Of a stretch of 64,000 bases of DNA, positions 16,803-25,293 are shown piece after piece (the first letter of the stretch is position 1; each line of letters begins with the position of its first letter). The stretch comes from Pseudoxanthomonas sp. Root65. Lineage in GTDB: Bacteria > Pseudomonadota > Gammaproteobacteria > Xanthomonadales > Xanthomonadaceae. The notes beneath the pieces are model-generated. The model saw only the letters and a list, made by a program, of their open reading frames with translations. It made no database searches and was not told the DNA's origin. The stretch covers positions 620,001 through 684,000 of the forward strand of contig NZ_LMHA01000002.1 in assembly GCF_001427635.1 (NCBI RefSeq). The letters run 5' to 3'. A program made the translations under genes and the position numbers.

Positions 16803-17348
16803 ATGGGTACACCACACGACATTGCCGGCGCGATGCGCCGGGCCGTCGCCGTCTTCACCCGTCGCCCCGACATGGGCCTGCACGACGACGTCAGCGCCCG
16901 TGCGCGATGGCGGGACGGCATGCATGTCGTCGCCACGCATGCGTCAGGCATCCAGATCGAGACGGACATGCCGGCCGAACTGGGTGGCAGCGGCGAACTG
17001 CCTTCGCCCGGCTGGTACTTCCGCGCCGGTATCGCGGCCTGCGCGACGACGGCCATCGCGATGGTGGCCGCGGCGGAAGGAGTCGCCCTGGATCATCTCG
17101 AAGTGGATGTCGGCAGCCGCAGTGACACGCGGGGCCTGCTGGGCATGCGCACTGCCGACGGCGTGGACATCGAGGCTGGTCCGGCGACCATGCGGGTGGC
17201 CGTCAATCTCGCAGCGGCCGACGTGGAGGCCGCGCGCCTGGCGGCCATTGTGGAGACAGCGCTGCGCCGCTCCCCGATGCAGGGCGCGTTGACCGCACAG
17301 CCAGCCATGACGGTGACCGTCAACGTCGACAGCGCGCTCGGCAGCTGA
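16803..17348 (+). CDS. OsmC-family protein lacking the second cysteine
   Basis: OsmC/Ohr proteins reduce organic hydroperoxides with two cysteines. This 181-residue member has the first, in GIAACATTAIAMVA (Cys80). Where the second is expected (normally a Cys-Pro pair), the sequence reads RRSPMQGAL, with Ser158. It may therefore be a divergent member with other chemistry or a binding protein. Start MGTPHDIAGAM at 16803 is the first in-frame ATG; the ribosome site is weak. It ends one base before an AraC-family regulator gene, and the two are surely cotranscribed. Confidence 0.8.
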   Translation: MGTPHDIAGAMRRAVAVFTRRPDMGLHDDVSARARWRDGMHVVATHASGIQIETDMPAELGGSGELPSPGWYFRAGIAACATTAIAMVAAAEGVALDHLEVDVGSRSDTRGLLGMRTADGVDIEAGPATMRVAVNLAAADVEAARLAAIVETALRRSPMQGALTAQPAMTVTVNVDSALGS

Positions 17349-17349
17349 G

Positions 17350-18327
17350 ATGGACGCGCTGTCTGAAATCCTGCGGGTGGTGCAGATGTCGGGCGCGTTC
17401 TTCGTCAACGCGCGGTTCAGTGCGCCGTGGTGCTACCAGTCGCCGAAGGCGGCGTTGGCGGCGCCGTGGTTGGACCCGTCGGCGGAACAGGTGGTGATCT
17501 TCCATCTGATCACCGAAGGCGAATGCCTGGTGGAACTCGAGGGCGCGCCCTCCGTGCACGCGCAGGCGGGCGACGTGGTGATGTTCCCCAATGGCTGCGC
17601 GCACCGCATGGCATCGGCGCCGGGTCTGCCGCCGCCGCGCGGGGCCGCCGATCTGAAGAAGCTGTTCTCCAGCCGCCCGCGGCGGCTCGCGTACGGCGGC
17701 GGCGGTGCGCCCACGCGCATCGTCTGCGGTTATCTGGCCTGCGATACGCGATTGGCGCGGTTGTTGCTGGATGGGCTGCCGCCGGTCGTGAAAGTCAGCC
17801 TGCGCGACACGCATGCCGGTCCATGGCTGGAGTCATCCGTGCAGTACGCGCTGGCCGAGGCGCGATCGCCGCGTCCGGGCGGCAACGGCCTGCTCGCCAA
17901 ACTGGCGGAGCTGCTGTTCATCGAAATGCTGCGCCAGCACGTGCACCAGAGCGACGGCCATGCCGGTTGGCTGGCAGGGCTGGGCGACCGTGTGGTCGGG
18001 GGCGCCTTGAACGCGATGCACCGGCGTCCTGCGCACGACTGGACGCTGGCGGATCTTGCACGTGCCGCCGGCACCTCGCGCTCGGTGCTTGCCGAACGCT
18101 TCCAGCACCTCGTCGGCACGTCACCGATGCAGTACCTGACGCAATGGCGCATGGTGATGGCAGCCAACCTGCTGCGGCGAAGCAATGCGCCGCTGTCGCG
18201 CGTGGCCGAGGAAGTCGGCTACCAGAACGACACCTCGTTCAGCCGCGCCTTCCGTCGGGAGTATGGCCAGCCGCCCGCCGCGTGGCGGCGCAGCCTGGCC
18301 GACGCCGGTCAGGCTGCGCACGCGTGA
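17350..18327 (+). CDS. AraC-family transcriptional regulator with cupin sensor domain
   Basis: A 325-residue regulator with an N-terminal cupin (GECLVELEGAPSVHAQAGDV, FPNGCAHRM) typical of the AraC_binding_2/cupin_6 group and a C-terminal double helix-turn-helix from about residue 215. The second HTH signature reads LSRVAEEVGYQNDTSFSRAF. Its ATG follows the OsmC stop after one base (TGA-G-ATG). Relatives of this subgroup often activate neighbouring oxidoreductase or detoxification genes; here the obvious candidate is the OsmC-like gene in front, so autoregulation of the pair is likely. Confidence 0.87.
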   Translation: MDALSEILRVVQMSGAFFVNARFSAPWCYQSPKAALAAPWLDPSAEQVVIFHLITEGECLVELEGAPSVHAQAGDVVMFPNGCAHRMASAPGLPPPRGAADLKKLFSSRPRRLAYGGGGAPTRIVCGYLACDTRLARLLLDGLPPVVKVSLRDTHAGPWLESSVQYALAEARSPRPGGNGLLAKLAELLFIEMLRQHVHQSDGHAGWLAGLGDRVVGGALNAMHRRPAHDWTLADLARAAGTSRSVLAERFQHLVGTSPMQYLTQWRMVMAANLLRRSNAPLSRVAEEVGYQNDTSFSRAFRREYGQPPAAWRRSLADAGQAAHA

Positions 18328-18331
18328 TCGG

Positions 18332-18586
18332 TCAGGAAGCGGCCAGGCCCGCTTCCTGCCGGTGATCTCCGTCATCCGGGTTTTCCTTTCCGTCCGGGCC
18401 GGGGCCGTATCTCTCGAGGATGCCGGTGTCCTTGTCGGTCCCGTGGGTGGTCATGCGGCTGGTCTGCGGCGTGCTGGTCAGCGCATCGTGGTGGGTGCCG
18501 GTGCCGGTGCCGGTGCCGGTGCAGGTGCGCCGCGCCTCGCATGTCGTCTCACGGAGCTCACGCCGGTGCTCATGCTGTCGTTCCAT
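18332..18586 (-). CDS. Candidate small hydrophilic protein, 84 residues
   Basis: On the minus strand an ATG at 18586 has GGGAG four bases upstream. The frame gives MERQHEHRRELRETTCEA, then a Thr-Gly dipeptide run encoded by a hexamer repeat, then a hydrophilic tail (DKDTGILERYGPGPDG). It resembles no family that I know. Composition bias in GC-rich DNA could explain it, but nothing else occupies 18328-18669. Confidence 0.35.
   Translation of the reverse strand: MERQHEHRRELRETTCEARRTCTGTGTGTGTHHDALTSTPQTSRMTTHGTDKDTGILERYGPGPDGKENPDDGDHRQEAGLAAS
18494..18529. repeat. Hexanucleotide tandem repeat (GGTGCC)n
   Basis: Four perfect GGTGCC units followed by GGTGCA and GGTGCG. In the candidate minus-strand gene they encode alternating Gly and Thr; slippage would preserve its frame, since the unit is six bases. 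Confidence 0.85.
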
Positions 18587-18669
18587 GTGCTCCCGTACAT
18601 GCCGGTGACGTGGTCGACACCATGCAGGCCCTGGCCCGCGAAGGGTGGGCCCATCGTCTTGAAGCGCCT

Positions 18670-19542
18670 TCAGCGGCGCACGCCGGTCACGCCATCCAGG
18701 GCGCGCTGCGCCTTGAAGCCTGCCTTTTCCAGCCGCTTCGCCACTTCGCCGGGCACGTCGCGGCCGCTGGTCAGCTTGTTGGGGCTGCCGGTGTAGTGGA
18801 ACAGGGTGCCGCCGCGGCGCAGTACGCGCGCGAGCTGGTCGTAGAAGGCCTGCGAGTACAGTTCGCCGGCGATGCCGAAGCGCGGCGGATCGTGCAGCAG
18901 GGCGTCCATCGACGCGTCCGGCAGCTGCGCAATGGCCTGCGACACGTCGGCGTGGATCAGCTGCAGACGGCCGCCGGCGTCGGCGGCCTCCGGATCGGGC
19001 GACCAGGGGTTCAGCGTGCGCAGCCACAGCACGTCTTCGTTCTTCTCGAACGAAACGATGCGCGCGGCGCCGGCGTCGAGGCCGCAGGCCGCGAAATAGC
19101 CCAGCCCGCCGCAGGTATCCAGCACCGTCTTGCCGCGCGGCTCGACCAGCGCGACCTTGCGGCGCGCGTCGTCCAGCGGGGATGCCTTCGAGGTCGGCAG
19201 CATCTTGATACCGTCGATCTCGAACGTGGGCGCACCCCACGCGGTGGGCACCAGCTTGATCAGCGAACCGCGGTAGCGCGACACCGGCGCGAAGTCCTCG
19301 CCCTCCCACCAGTACAACGTGCGGTCCTTGAGCTTGCCGGGGTAGGGGTAGTCGATGTCCCGCCACTGCCAGCGGTCGGCGCCCAGTCGTGCCTCGCCCT
19401 GCGAGCGGCCCAGGTCGAGCGATCCGGTCCACGCGTCCTGGGCGCGGTCGCGCGCGGCGAGCAGCGCTGCGGCGTCGTCGCGCGTCAGCAGGGGGCCGGT
19501 GTAGTGGGGCATCGTGAGGTCGTGGTTCGGGAAGACCTCCAT
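18670..19542 (-). CDS. Class I SAM-dependent methyltransferase, spermidine-synthase-like group
   Basis: The C-terminal half holds VLDTCGGLGYFAACGLDAG (motif I), IVSFEKNEDVLWL, LIHADVSQAIAQL and ALLHDPPRFG, which is the DPPR pattern of COG2521-type methyltransferases. The N-terminal half has WRDIDYPYPGKLKDRTLYWW and ends with FEIDGIKMLPTSKASP. Starts at 19542 (GGGGCG just upstream) or 19512 (MPHYTGPLLTRDDA, no ribosome site) are possible; I used 19542. The gene is divergent from a carboxypeptidase-like gene. Substrate unknown. Confidence 0.78.
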   Translation of the reverse strand: MEVFPNHDLTMPHYTGPLLTRDDAAALLAARDRAQDAWTGSLDLGRSQGEARLGADRWQWRDIDYPYPGKLKDRTLYWWEGEDFAPVSRYRGSLIKLVPTAWGAPTFEIDGIKMLPTSKASPLDDARRKVALVEPRGKTVLDTCGGLGYFAACGLDAGAARIVSFEKNEDVLWLRTLNPWSPDPEAADAGGRLQLIHADVSQAIAQLPDASMDALLHDPPRFGIAGELYSQAFYDQLARVLRRGGTLFHYTGSPNKLTSGRDVPGEVAKRLEKAGFKAQRALDGVTGVRR

Positions 19543-19606
19543 TTTCGCCCCGATGACGCATGCTGGACAGTGCGCAGGCGCCGACTGCGCCCAGGAAGGC
19601 CGCTGG

Positions 19607-19612
19607 TATAGT
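19607..19612 (+). promoter_or_regulatory. Extended -10 (TGG-TATAGT)
   Basis: TATAGT preceded by TG at the extended -10 spacing. It would start transcription near 19619, giving a leader of about 24 bases for the M14-like gene. No -35 is apparent. Confidence 0.45.
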
Positions 19613-19642
19613 GCGGCCCCCGCCGGTTTCGCTGCCTTCGCC

Positions 19643-20569
19643 ATGACCCCATTCGACCGTTTCCATCCCATCGGTACCCCCGGCCAGCCCTGGGGCGCGG
19701 CCGAAAAGGCGCAGTGGCGCGCGCAGCAGCGCGTGCGGCGCCGCTACGTGGACGATGTCGGCGTCGCGATCGAGGGCCTGCGCGAGCGTTTCGACGTGGA
19801 GCAGTACGGCCTGCTGGACTACGGCCCAGGCGAAACCTATCCGCTGTACGCCGTGCGCAGCCGCGACTGGAACGAAGCACTGCCCACGATGCTGGTGACC
19901 GGCGGTGTGCATGGCTACGAGACCAGCGGCGTGCATGGCGCGCTGCAGTTCCTTGAGCAACGCGCGGGCGACTATGCCGGCAAGGCCAACCTGCTGGTGG
20001 TGCCCTGCGTCAGCCCCTGGGGTTATGAACGCATCCACCGCTGGAACGCCGATGCGCTGGACCCCAACCGCTCCTTCCGCGCCGGCAGTCCCGCGCAGGA
20101 GTCCGCGGCGCTGATCGCCCTGGTCGCCCCGATCAGGGACCGCGTGCTGATGCATATCGATCTGCACGAGACCACCGACAGCGACGAAACCGAGTTCCGC
20201 CCGGCGCTGGCCGCGCGCGACGGCAAGCCCTACGAGCCGGGCGAGATTCCGGACGGTTTCTACCTGGTGGACGACAGCGAGCGCCGGCAGCCGGACTTCC
20301 AGCGTGCGGTGATCGCCGCGGTGGTCACGGTCACCCACATCGCGCCGGCCGACGCCAACGGCGAGATCATCGGCTCGCCGGTGGTCGCCGAAGGCGTCAT
20401 CGAATACCCGGTCCGATCGCTCGGCCTGTGCACCGGCATCACCGACGCGCGCTACACCACCATTACCGAGGTCTACCCCGACAGCCCCAAGGCCACGCCG
20501 CAACAGTGCAACGATGCGCAGGTGGCCGCGGTCGTCGCGGCGATCGACTACGCGCTGGCGCACGGTTGA
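19643..20569 (+). CDS. M14-family metallocarboxypeptidase / AspA-AstE-like deacylase
   Basis: A 308-residue zinc hydrolase. The first zinc pair is in TGGVHGYETSGVHG (HxxE), the substrate-binding region in WNADALDPNRSFR, and the third zinc ligand in MHIDLHETTDSDETEF. These motifs fit the M14/succinylglutamate-desuccinylase fold. There is no signal peptide, so it should act in the cytoplasm. The ATG at 19643 opens the characteristic MTPFDRFHPIG sequence; upstream extension overlaps the divergent gene's control region. Substrate not determined. Confidence 0.82.
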   Translation: MTPFDRFHPIGTPGQPWGAAEKAQWRAQQRVRRRYVDDVGVAIEGLRERFDVEQYGLLDYGPGETYPLYAVRSRDWNEALPTMLVTGGVHGYETSGVHGALQFLEQRAGDYAGKANLLVVPCVSPWGYERIHRWNADALDPNRSFRAGSPAQESAALIALVAPIRDRVLMHIDLHETTDSDETEFRPALAARDGKPYEPGEIPDGFYLVDDSERRQPDFQRAVIAAVVTVTHIAPADANGEIIGSPVVAEGVIEYPVRSLGLCTGITDARYTTITEVYPDSPKATPQQCNDAQVAAVVAAIDYALAHG

Positions 20570-20663
20570 ATCGAGGCGCCCTCGGCCCCATTCCGTTTCG
20601 TGAACCCGTGGTGTCGGTGGCGGCGTAAGCTGGCCGGACGCCCGTGCGTGCGAGGAGACGACC

Positions 20664-20930
20664 ATGGCAACCGGATGGGCCGGCGATGGCGCCGTGCAGG
20701 ACCAGATCGATGCGACCGTCAAGGACGGTATCGAACGCGCGCGTCGCGCGCTGCCCAAGGGGCCGAGCCTGACCCACTGCGAAGAGTGCGGCAAGCCGAT
20801 TCCGGTCGCACGCCAGCAGGCCGTGCCGGGCGTGCGCCTGTGCGTGAGCTGCCAGGAAGCGGCCGACCACGAAGAACACGGCGCCGGCCTGTACAACCGC
20901 CGCGGCAGCAAGGACAGCCAGTTGCGCTGA
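20664..20930 (+). CDS. ybiI: YbiI-type DksA/TraR zinc-finger protein
   Basis: An 88-residue protein that resembles E. coli YbiI along its whole length: MATGWAGDGAVQDQIDATV at the start, the C4 zinc finger CEECGKPIP...CVSCQ, and the invariant tail YNRRGSKDSQLR. It lacks the long coiled coil of DksA, so it cannot reach into the RNA polymerase secondary channel in the same way. GGAGA precedes the ATG. It is followed by the Ku gene on the same strand after 88 bp. Confidence 0.92.
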   Translation: MATGWAGDGAVQDQIDATVKDGIERARRALPKGPSLTHCEECGKPIPVARQQAVPGVRLCVSCQEAADHEEHGAGLYNRRGSKDSQLR

Positions 20931-21018
20931 TCCGCTGCCAGCGCGGCGTGGGGTCTTCACGCGCGCTTGCGGCGCCGGTGCACAGGATGGGGATTCCTCC
21001 GTTCCCCGCAGGCACGCC

Positions 21019-21948
21019 ATGGCACGCCCCATCTGGACCGGCACACTGTCGTTCGGCCTTCTCAACATTCCGGTCGCGCTGATGTCCGGAGAGCGCAAGG
21101 TGGACATCAGTTTCCGCATGCTGGATTCCCGCGACAGGAAGCCCATCCGCTTCGAGCGCGTCAACGCCGACACCGGCGAGGAAGTGCCCTGGAAGGACAT
21201 CGTGAAGGCCTTTGAGTACGACAAGGGCAGCTATGTGGTCGTGGAGAAGGAGGACATCGCGTCCGCTGCGCCCGAAACACACGAATCGGTGGACGTGGAA
21301 GCCTTCGTCGACCGTGACGAGATTGGGCTGCGCTTTTTCGAGAAGCCCTACATCCTGGTGCCCGGCAAGAAGGCGGAAAAAGGCTATGTGCTGCTGCGCG
21401 ATACCTTGGCAGGCACGGGCAAGGTCGGCGTGGCACGCGTGGTGATCCGTACCCGCGAGTATCTCTGCGCCGTGGTGCCGGAAGGGGATGCGCTGGTATT
21501 GATGATGCTGCGCTATCCCCAGGAGCTGGTCGAGCCCGAGGAGTACAAGCTGCCGGCCGGCAAAGCGGGCGATTACCGCATTACCGCGAAGGAGCGCGAG
21601 ATGGCCGAAACCCTGATCGCCTCGATGTCCGCGCCGTGGAAACCCGACGACTACGAGGACGAGTTCCGCAAGCGTCTGGAGACGATCATCAGGAAGCGCA
21701 TCAAGGCCCGTGGCGCCACTACGAAGATCGTGGACGTGGAGCCCGCCGAGAGCGAGGACGCCGCCACCAACGTGGTGGACTTCATGGCCCTGCTGCAGAA
21801 GAGCCTGGACAGCAAGAAGCGCACACCGGCCAACAAGCAGTCCGCCAGGAAGGCGCCGGCCAAGAAGTCCGCGCGCAAGGCCACCAAGGCGATCAAGGCG
21901 ACGAAGAAGGCGCCCGCCAAGCGCACGCCCAAGGTCGCCGCGCGCTGA
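21019..21948 (+). CDS. ku: Ku protein (non-homologous end joining)
   Basis: Bacterial Ku binds DNA double-strand ends as a homodimer and recruits LigD. The 309-residue product begins MARPIWTGTLSFGLLNIPV, the standard opening, with EVPWKDIVKAFEYDKG and RYPQELVEPEEY later in the core. The last 60 residues form a lysine/alanine-rich tail (KAPAKKSARKATKA), known in other Ku proteins to bind DNA. It is followed after three bases by a GIY-YIG-like gene and then ligD, all on one strand. Confidence 0.95.
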   Translation: MARPIWTGTLSFGLLNIPVALMSGERKVDISFRMLDSRDRKPIRFERVNADTGEEVPWKDIVKAFEYDKGSYVVVEKEDIASAAPETHESVDVEAFVDRDEIGLRFFEKPYILVPGKKAEKGYVLLRDTLAGTGKVGVARVVIRTREYLCAVVPEGDALVLMMLRYPQELVEPEEYKLPAGKAGDYRITAKEREMAETLIASMSAPWKPDDYEDEFRKRLETIIRKRIKARGATTKIVDVEPAESEDAATNVVDFMALLQKSLDSKKRTPANKQSARKAPAKKSARKATKAIKATKKAPAKRTPKVAAR

Positions 21949-21951
21949 CCC

Positions 21952-22581
21952 GTGGCGGGAGGCCGTCGCATCGTGCCGGTGGAGGGGGTCGGCACCGGCG
22001 CCAGCGGGCGCGCGTGCCTCTACGTGCTGCCGTGCGCCTACGAGGACCACGCCAAGCTCGGCATCGCGACCGATCCGCTGGTGCGCATGCAGGCGTTCTC
22101 GTCGCGCTTCTACGAGTTCTTCGACCTGGATCGGGGCTGGCTGGCCGAAGCCGACAGCATGCGCGAAGCCCGCCACTGGGAGACCCGCTGGAAGCGCGCC
22201 CTGCGCGACCATGCTGCGCCACCGCCGTTGCAGGTGCCCGCACAGGCGGCGGGGGAGACGGAATGGTTCCGGGGCGCGATGACGGCGCTCGACGGTGCAC
22301 GGGACGAGCTGGCCGCGCAGGGATTCGTCCTGCACGCCCCACTGCGCCATTGGATCACCCGGCGCCTGCAGGAGCAGCGCGAGCGTCTGGAGGCCGGCGA
22401 GCGGGCGGCCAGTGCACATTACGGTGCGCCGGATGGGTGGCCTGCGGCCGCGTCATGGGCGCCCCTGGGAGCGCTGCGGGACGCGCTCGATGCCTACGTC
22501 GTACTGGGCGTGGCGCTGGACGATGCGATTTCGCCAGCCCTGCAGGCCTGGCTGGCGCGCAACACGCTGGCGCCCCCCTGA
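21952..22581 (+). CDS. GIY-YIG-like nuclease-fold protein between ku and ligD
   Basis: A GTG-initiated 209-residue protein starting three bases after the ku stop. CLYVLP at residues 22-27, AKLGIATDP at 34-42 with Arg45 (VRMQAF), and EADSMREARHWETRWKRAL with a candidate catalytic Glu (72 or 77) follow the order of the GIY-YIG/T5orf172 nuclease fold. The C-terminal half is helical and unassigned. The location inside a Ku-LigD block suggests a role in end processing, which is inference. No ribosome site is obvious, so it may depend on coupling to ku. Confidence 0.65.
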   Translation: MAGGRRIVPVEGVGTGASGRACLYVLPCAYEDHAKLGIATDPLVRMQAFSSRFYEFFDLDRGWLAEADSMREARHWETRWKRALRDHAAPPPLQVPAQAAGETEWFRGAMTALDGARDELAAQGFVLHAPLRHWITRRLQEQRERLEAGERAASAHYGAPDGWPAAASWAPLGALRDALDAYVVLGVALDDAISPALQAWLARNTLAPP

Positions 22582-22652
22582 TGCTGCTGTCGCGGGTCTT
22601 GCACGCGCTGTTGACGGGATGCGCCGCATAACGGACGCCATCGAGGATACCC

Positions 22653-25187
22653 ATGAGCCTGCAGGAGTACCGACGCAAGCGCCGTTTCGACCGCACGCCC
22701 GAACCTGCAGCGGAGCGGCGTCGCGCGCGTGGCGAACGGCCCATCTTCGTCGTCCAGCTCCATCACGCCAGCCATCGCCACTACGACTTCCGCCTGCAGG
22801 TGGGCGACACGCTGAAGAGCTGGGCCGTTCCCAAGGGTCCCAGCTTCAACCCGGAGGTCAAGCGGCTTGCCGCCGAAGTGGAAGACCACCCGATCGACTA
22901 CGCGGATTTCGAGGGCGAGATCCCGAAAGGGCAGTATGGGGGTGGCCATGTGGCCACCTTCGACCGTGGCCTCTGGACCACCGACGGCGACGCGGAAGCG
23001 CAACTGGCCAAGGGACACCTGCGCTTCCGGTTGTTCGGCGACAAGCTGAAAGGCGGCTGGCACCTCGTCCGCACGCAGAAGTCGGGCCCCCGGCCGCAGT
23101 GGTTGCTGTTCAAGGAGCGCGACGACCACGCCGGCACGCAGGAGGCCGACGATCTGCTGCAGGATGTGACGCCTTCGCACGAGGGGAAAGCCGTACGGCC
23201 CGCAAAGAAGCGCCGCAAGCGCGCAACGGCCGCCTCGCGAAGCGCACAGCGCTGGGCCGGGCGAGCCGCCCGGCTGGACGGCACGCGTGCGACCCGCCAG
23301 CGGCCCGGGTTCCGTCCGCCCCAGCTGGCCAGGCTGCAGGCCGATGTGCCGGGTGGCGATGCGTGGCTGCACGAGGCCAAGTGGGATGGCTACCGGCTGA
23401 TCGCACAGATCGCCAAGGGCAAGGCACGCGTGTGGTCACGCAACGAGATCGAGTGGACGACGCGTGTGCCCGAGATCGTGGCGGCCATCGAAGCACTGGA
23501 CCTGGACGAAGCCGTCCTCGACGGCGAACTGGTGGCCGGCGCCGGCAGGCAGGAGGACTTCGCCCTGCTGCAGGCCACGCTGGCCGGCGAGAAGAATGCA
23601 GCCCTGTCGTACGTGCTGTTCGACATCCTGCAGGTCGATGGCGTCGACCTGTCCGGCAGTCCGCAATACCAGCGCAAGGCGCTGCTGGCCGAGCTCCTGA
23701 AATCGCCGCCCGACCGGTTGGTCTACAGCTCGCACATCGTCGGCCGCGGTGACGAGGCCCTGTCCATGGCCCTGGAGCGCGGGCTGGAGGGCATCATCAG
23801 CAAGCGTGCCGACGCGCCCTACCAGGCCGGGCGCGGTGACGCGTGGCGCAAGGTGAAGCAGCGCGCGTCCGACGAGTTCGCGATCGTGGGCTTCACCGCG
23901 CCGAAAGGCAGTCGGAGTGGCCTGGGTGCGCTGTTGCTGGCAGCGCCGGAGGGTGCGCGAGGTTGGCGCTATGCGGGACGCGTGGGCACCGGCTTCAGCG
24001 ATGGATTGCTGGAAGCGCTCGCCGCGCAGCTGGCGCCGCGTGCACGCACTACACCGACCGCGCGGGTGGAGGTGGACGATCCCGAGTTGCGGCGTGCGCG
24101 TTGGGTGGCGCCGACACTGGTGGCGGAAGTCTTCCACCACGGCCTGGGCAAGCAGGGGCTGCTGCGGCAGTCCTCGCTCAAGACCGTACGTCGCGACAAG
24201 CGCGCGGCCGACCTGCGCGAACGGCCGGCGCCACTTCCCCGTACCGGAGCCGCCATGCCTGCCTCTCGCCGTCCCCCTGCCGTAGACGATGTGGCGCTGA
24301 CGCACCCCGAACGCGTCATCTTCGCCGACAGCGGCATCACCAAACGCCAGGTGTTCGACTATTACCGCGCGATGTCGCGCTGGCTGCTGCCGGAGATCGA
24401 AGGCCGACCCCTGTCCATCGTGCGCTGTCCCCAAGGCGCCGGCCGACCCTGCTTTTTCCAGAAGCATCACACGGCGGGCATGGAGCGCGTCGATTCCGTG
24501 CCGTTGCAGGAGGAGGGGGGGGCACGTGCAGACTACCTGGTGGTGCACGACGAGACCGGCGTGCTCGAGCTGGCGCAGTTCAATGCACTCGAATTCCATC
24601 CTTGGGGCGCGCTGGCGCAGACGCCCGAGCGGGCGGACCGGATCGTTTTCGACCTGGACCCGGGTCCGGACGTTCCCTGGAAACGGGTGGTGGATGCCGC
24701 GCGGCTGGTGCGCAAACACCTGCGCGCGCTGGGGCTGGTGTCGTACGTGCGGACATCCGGAGGGAAAGGCCTGCACGTGGTGGTGCCGCTGAAGCCGGCG
24801 TATCCGTGGCCGCAGGTGAAGGACTTCGCGCATGCATTCGCCGAATCGATGGCGGCTGCCGATCCGCTCGCCTACGTCGCCACCGCGACCAAGAAATTCC
24901 GCAAGGGCCGTATTTTCATCGACTACCTGCGCAACGGGCGCGGCGCGACCAGCGTGGCCTCGTTCTCGTTGCGCGCGCGCGAGGGCGCGCCCGTGGCAAT
25001 GCCGCTGCGCTGGGAAGAGCTTGGCCGGATCAAGGGTGGCGACGCCTACTCGCTGGCCTCGGCGCCGCGACGGATGGCGCGCCTCGATCAGCATCCGTGG
25101 GGCGATTACACGGACCTGACGCAGGATTTCGCTGCGGTGGCGAAGCGGCTCGACCCGCGTGCACGCAAGCGGAAGAAGGGAAGCTGA
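22653..25187 (+). CDS. ligD: ATP-dependent DNA ligase D (LigD), phosphoesterase-ligase-polymerase
   Basis: An 844-residue three-domain enzyme in the Pseudomonas order. The 3'-phosphoesterase domain has HHASHRHYDFRL at 37-48; the ligase domain has the adenylated Lys243 in EAKWDGYR and motif IV EGIISKR at 379-385; the primase-polymerase domain carries the metal-binding FDLDP at 666-670 and the SGGKGLHVVVPL motif. With Ku it repairs double-strand breaks by end joining, adding ribonucleotides where needed. A basic linker separates the first two domains. It ends the ku-GIY-YIG-ligD block, before a bidirectional terminator. Confidence 0.96.
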   Translation: MSLQEYRRKRRFDRTPEPAAERRRARGERPIFVVQLHHASHRHYDFRLQVGDTLKSWAVPKGPSFNPEVKRLAAEVEDHPIDYADFEGEIPKGQYGGGHVATFDRGLWTTDGDAEAQLAKGHLRFRLFGDKLKGGWHLVRTQKSGPRPQWLLFKERDDHAGTQEADDLLQDVTPSHEGKAVRPAKKRRKRATAASRSAQRWAGRAARLDGTRATRQRPGFRPPQLARLQADVPGGDAWLHEAKWDGYRLIAQIAKGKARVWSRNEIEWTTRVPEIVAAIEALDLDEAVLDGELVAGAGRQEDFALLQATLAGEKNAALSYVLFDILQVDGVDLSGSPQYQRKALLAELLKSPPDRLVYSSHIVGRGDEALSMALERGLEGIISKRADAPYQAGRGDAWRKVKQRASDEFAIVGFTAPKGSRSGLGALLLAAPEGARGWRYAGRVGTGFSDGLLEALAAQLAPRARTTPTARVEVDDPELRRARWVAPTLVAEVFHHGLGKQGLLRQSSLKTVRRDKRAADLRERPAPLPRTGAAMPASRRPPAVDDVALTHPERVIFADSGITKRQVFDYYRAMSRWLLPEIEGRPLSIVRCPQGAGRPCFFQKHHTAGMERVDSVPLQEEGGARADYLVVHDETGVLELAQFNALEFHPWGALAQTPERADRIVFDLDPGPDVPWKRVVDAARLVRKHLRALGLVSYVRTSGGKGLHVVVPLKPAYPWPQVKDFAHAFAESMAAADPLAYVATATKKFRKGRIFIDYLRNGRGATSVASFSLRAREGAPVAMPLRWEELGRIKGGDAYSLASAPRRMARLDQHPWGDYTDLTQDFAAVAKRLDPRARKRKKGS

Positions 25188-25246
25188 CCCTGGCGAGCAG
25201 GGCGTGCGCTGACCGCATCCTCGTGGTCGGGCCTTACAGACAAGGA

Positions 25247-25269
25247 AAGCCCCGCACAGGGCGGGGCTT
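25247..25269. terminator. Bidirectional hairpin terminator between ligD and DUF2383 gene
   Basis: A 9-bp perfect stem AAGCCCCGC / GCGGGGCTT with an ACAGG loop lies between two convergent genes. Both flanks carry short A/T runs, so it could serve both directions. Confidence 0.75.
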
Positions 25270-25293
25270 CATAGTGCCGATGCCGGTGGGCTA

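Noticed and set aside
18332..20911. An 859-codon open frame on the minus strand
   Set aside because: It runs antisense through the M14-like gene and out of frame over the methyltransferase, with arginine/glycine/histidine-rich nonsense composition; a GC-rich shadow. Only its last 84 codons are considered separately.
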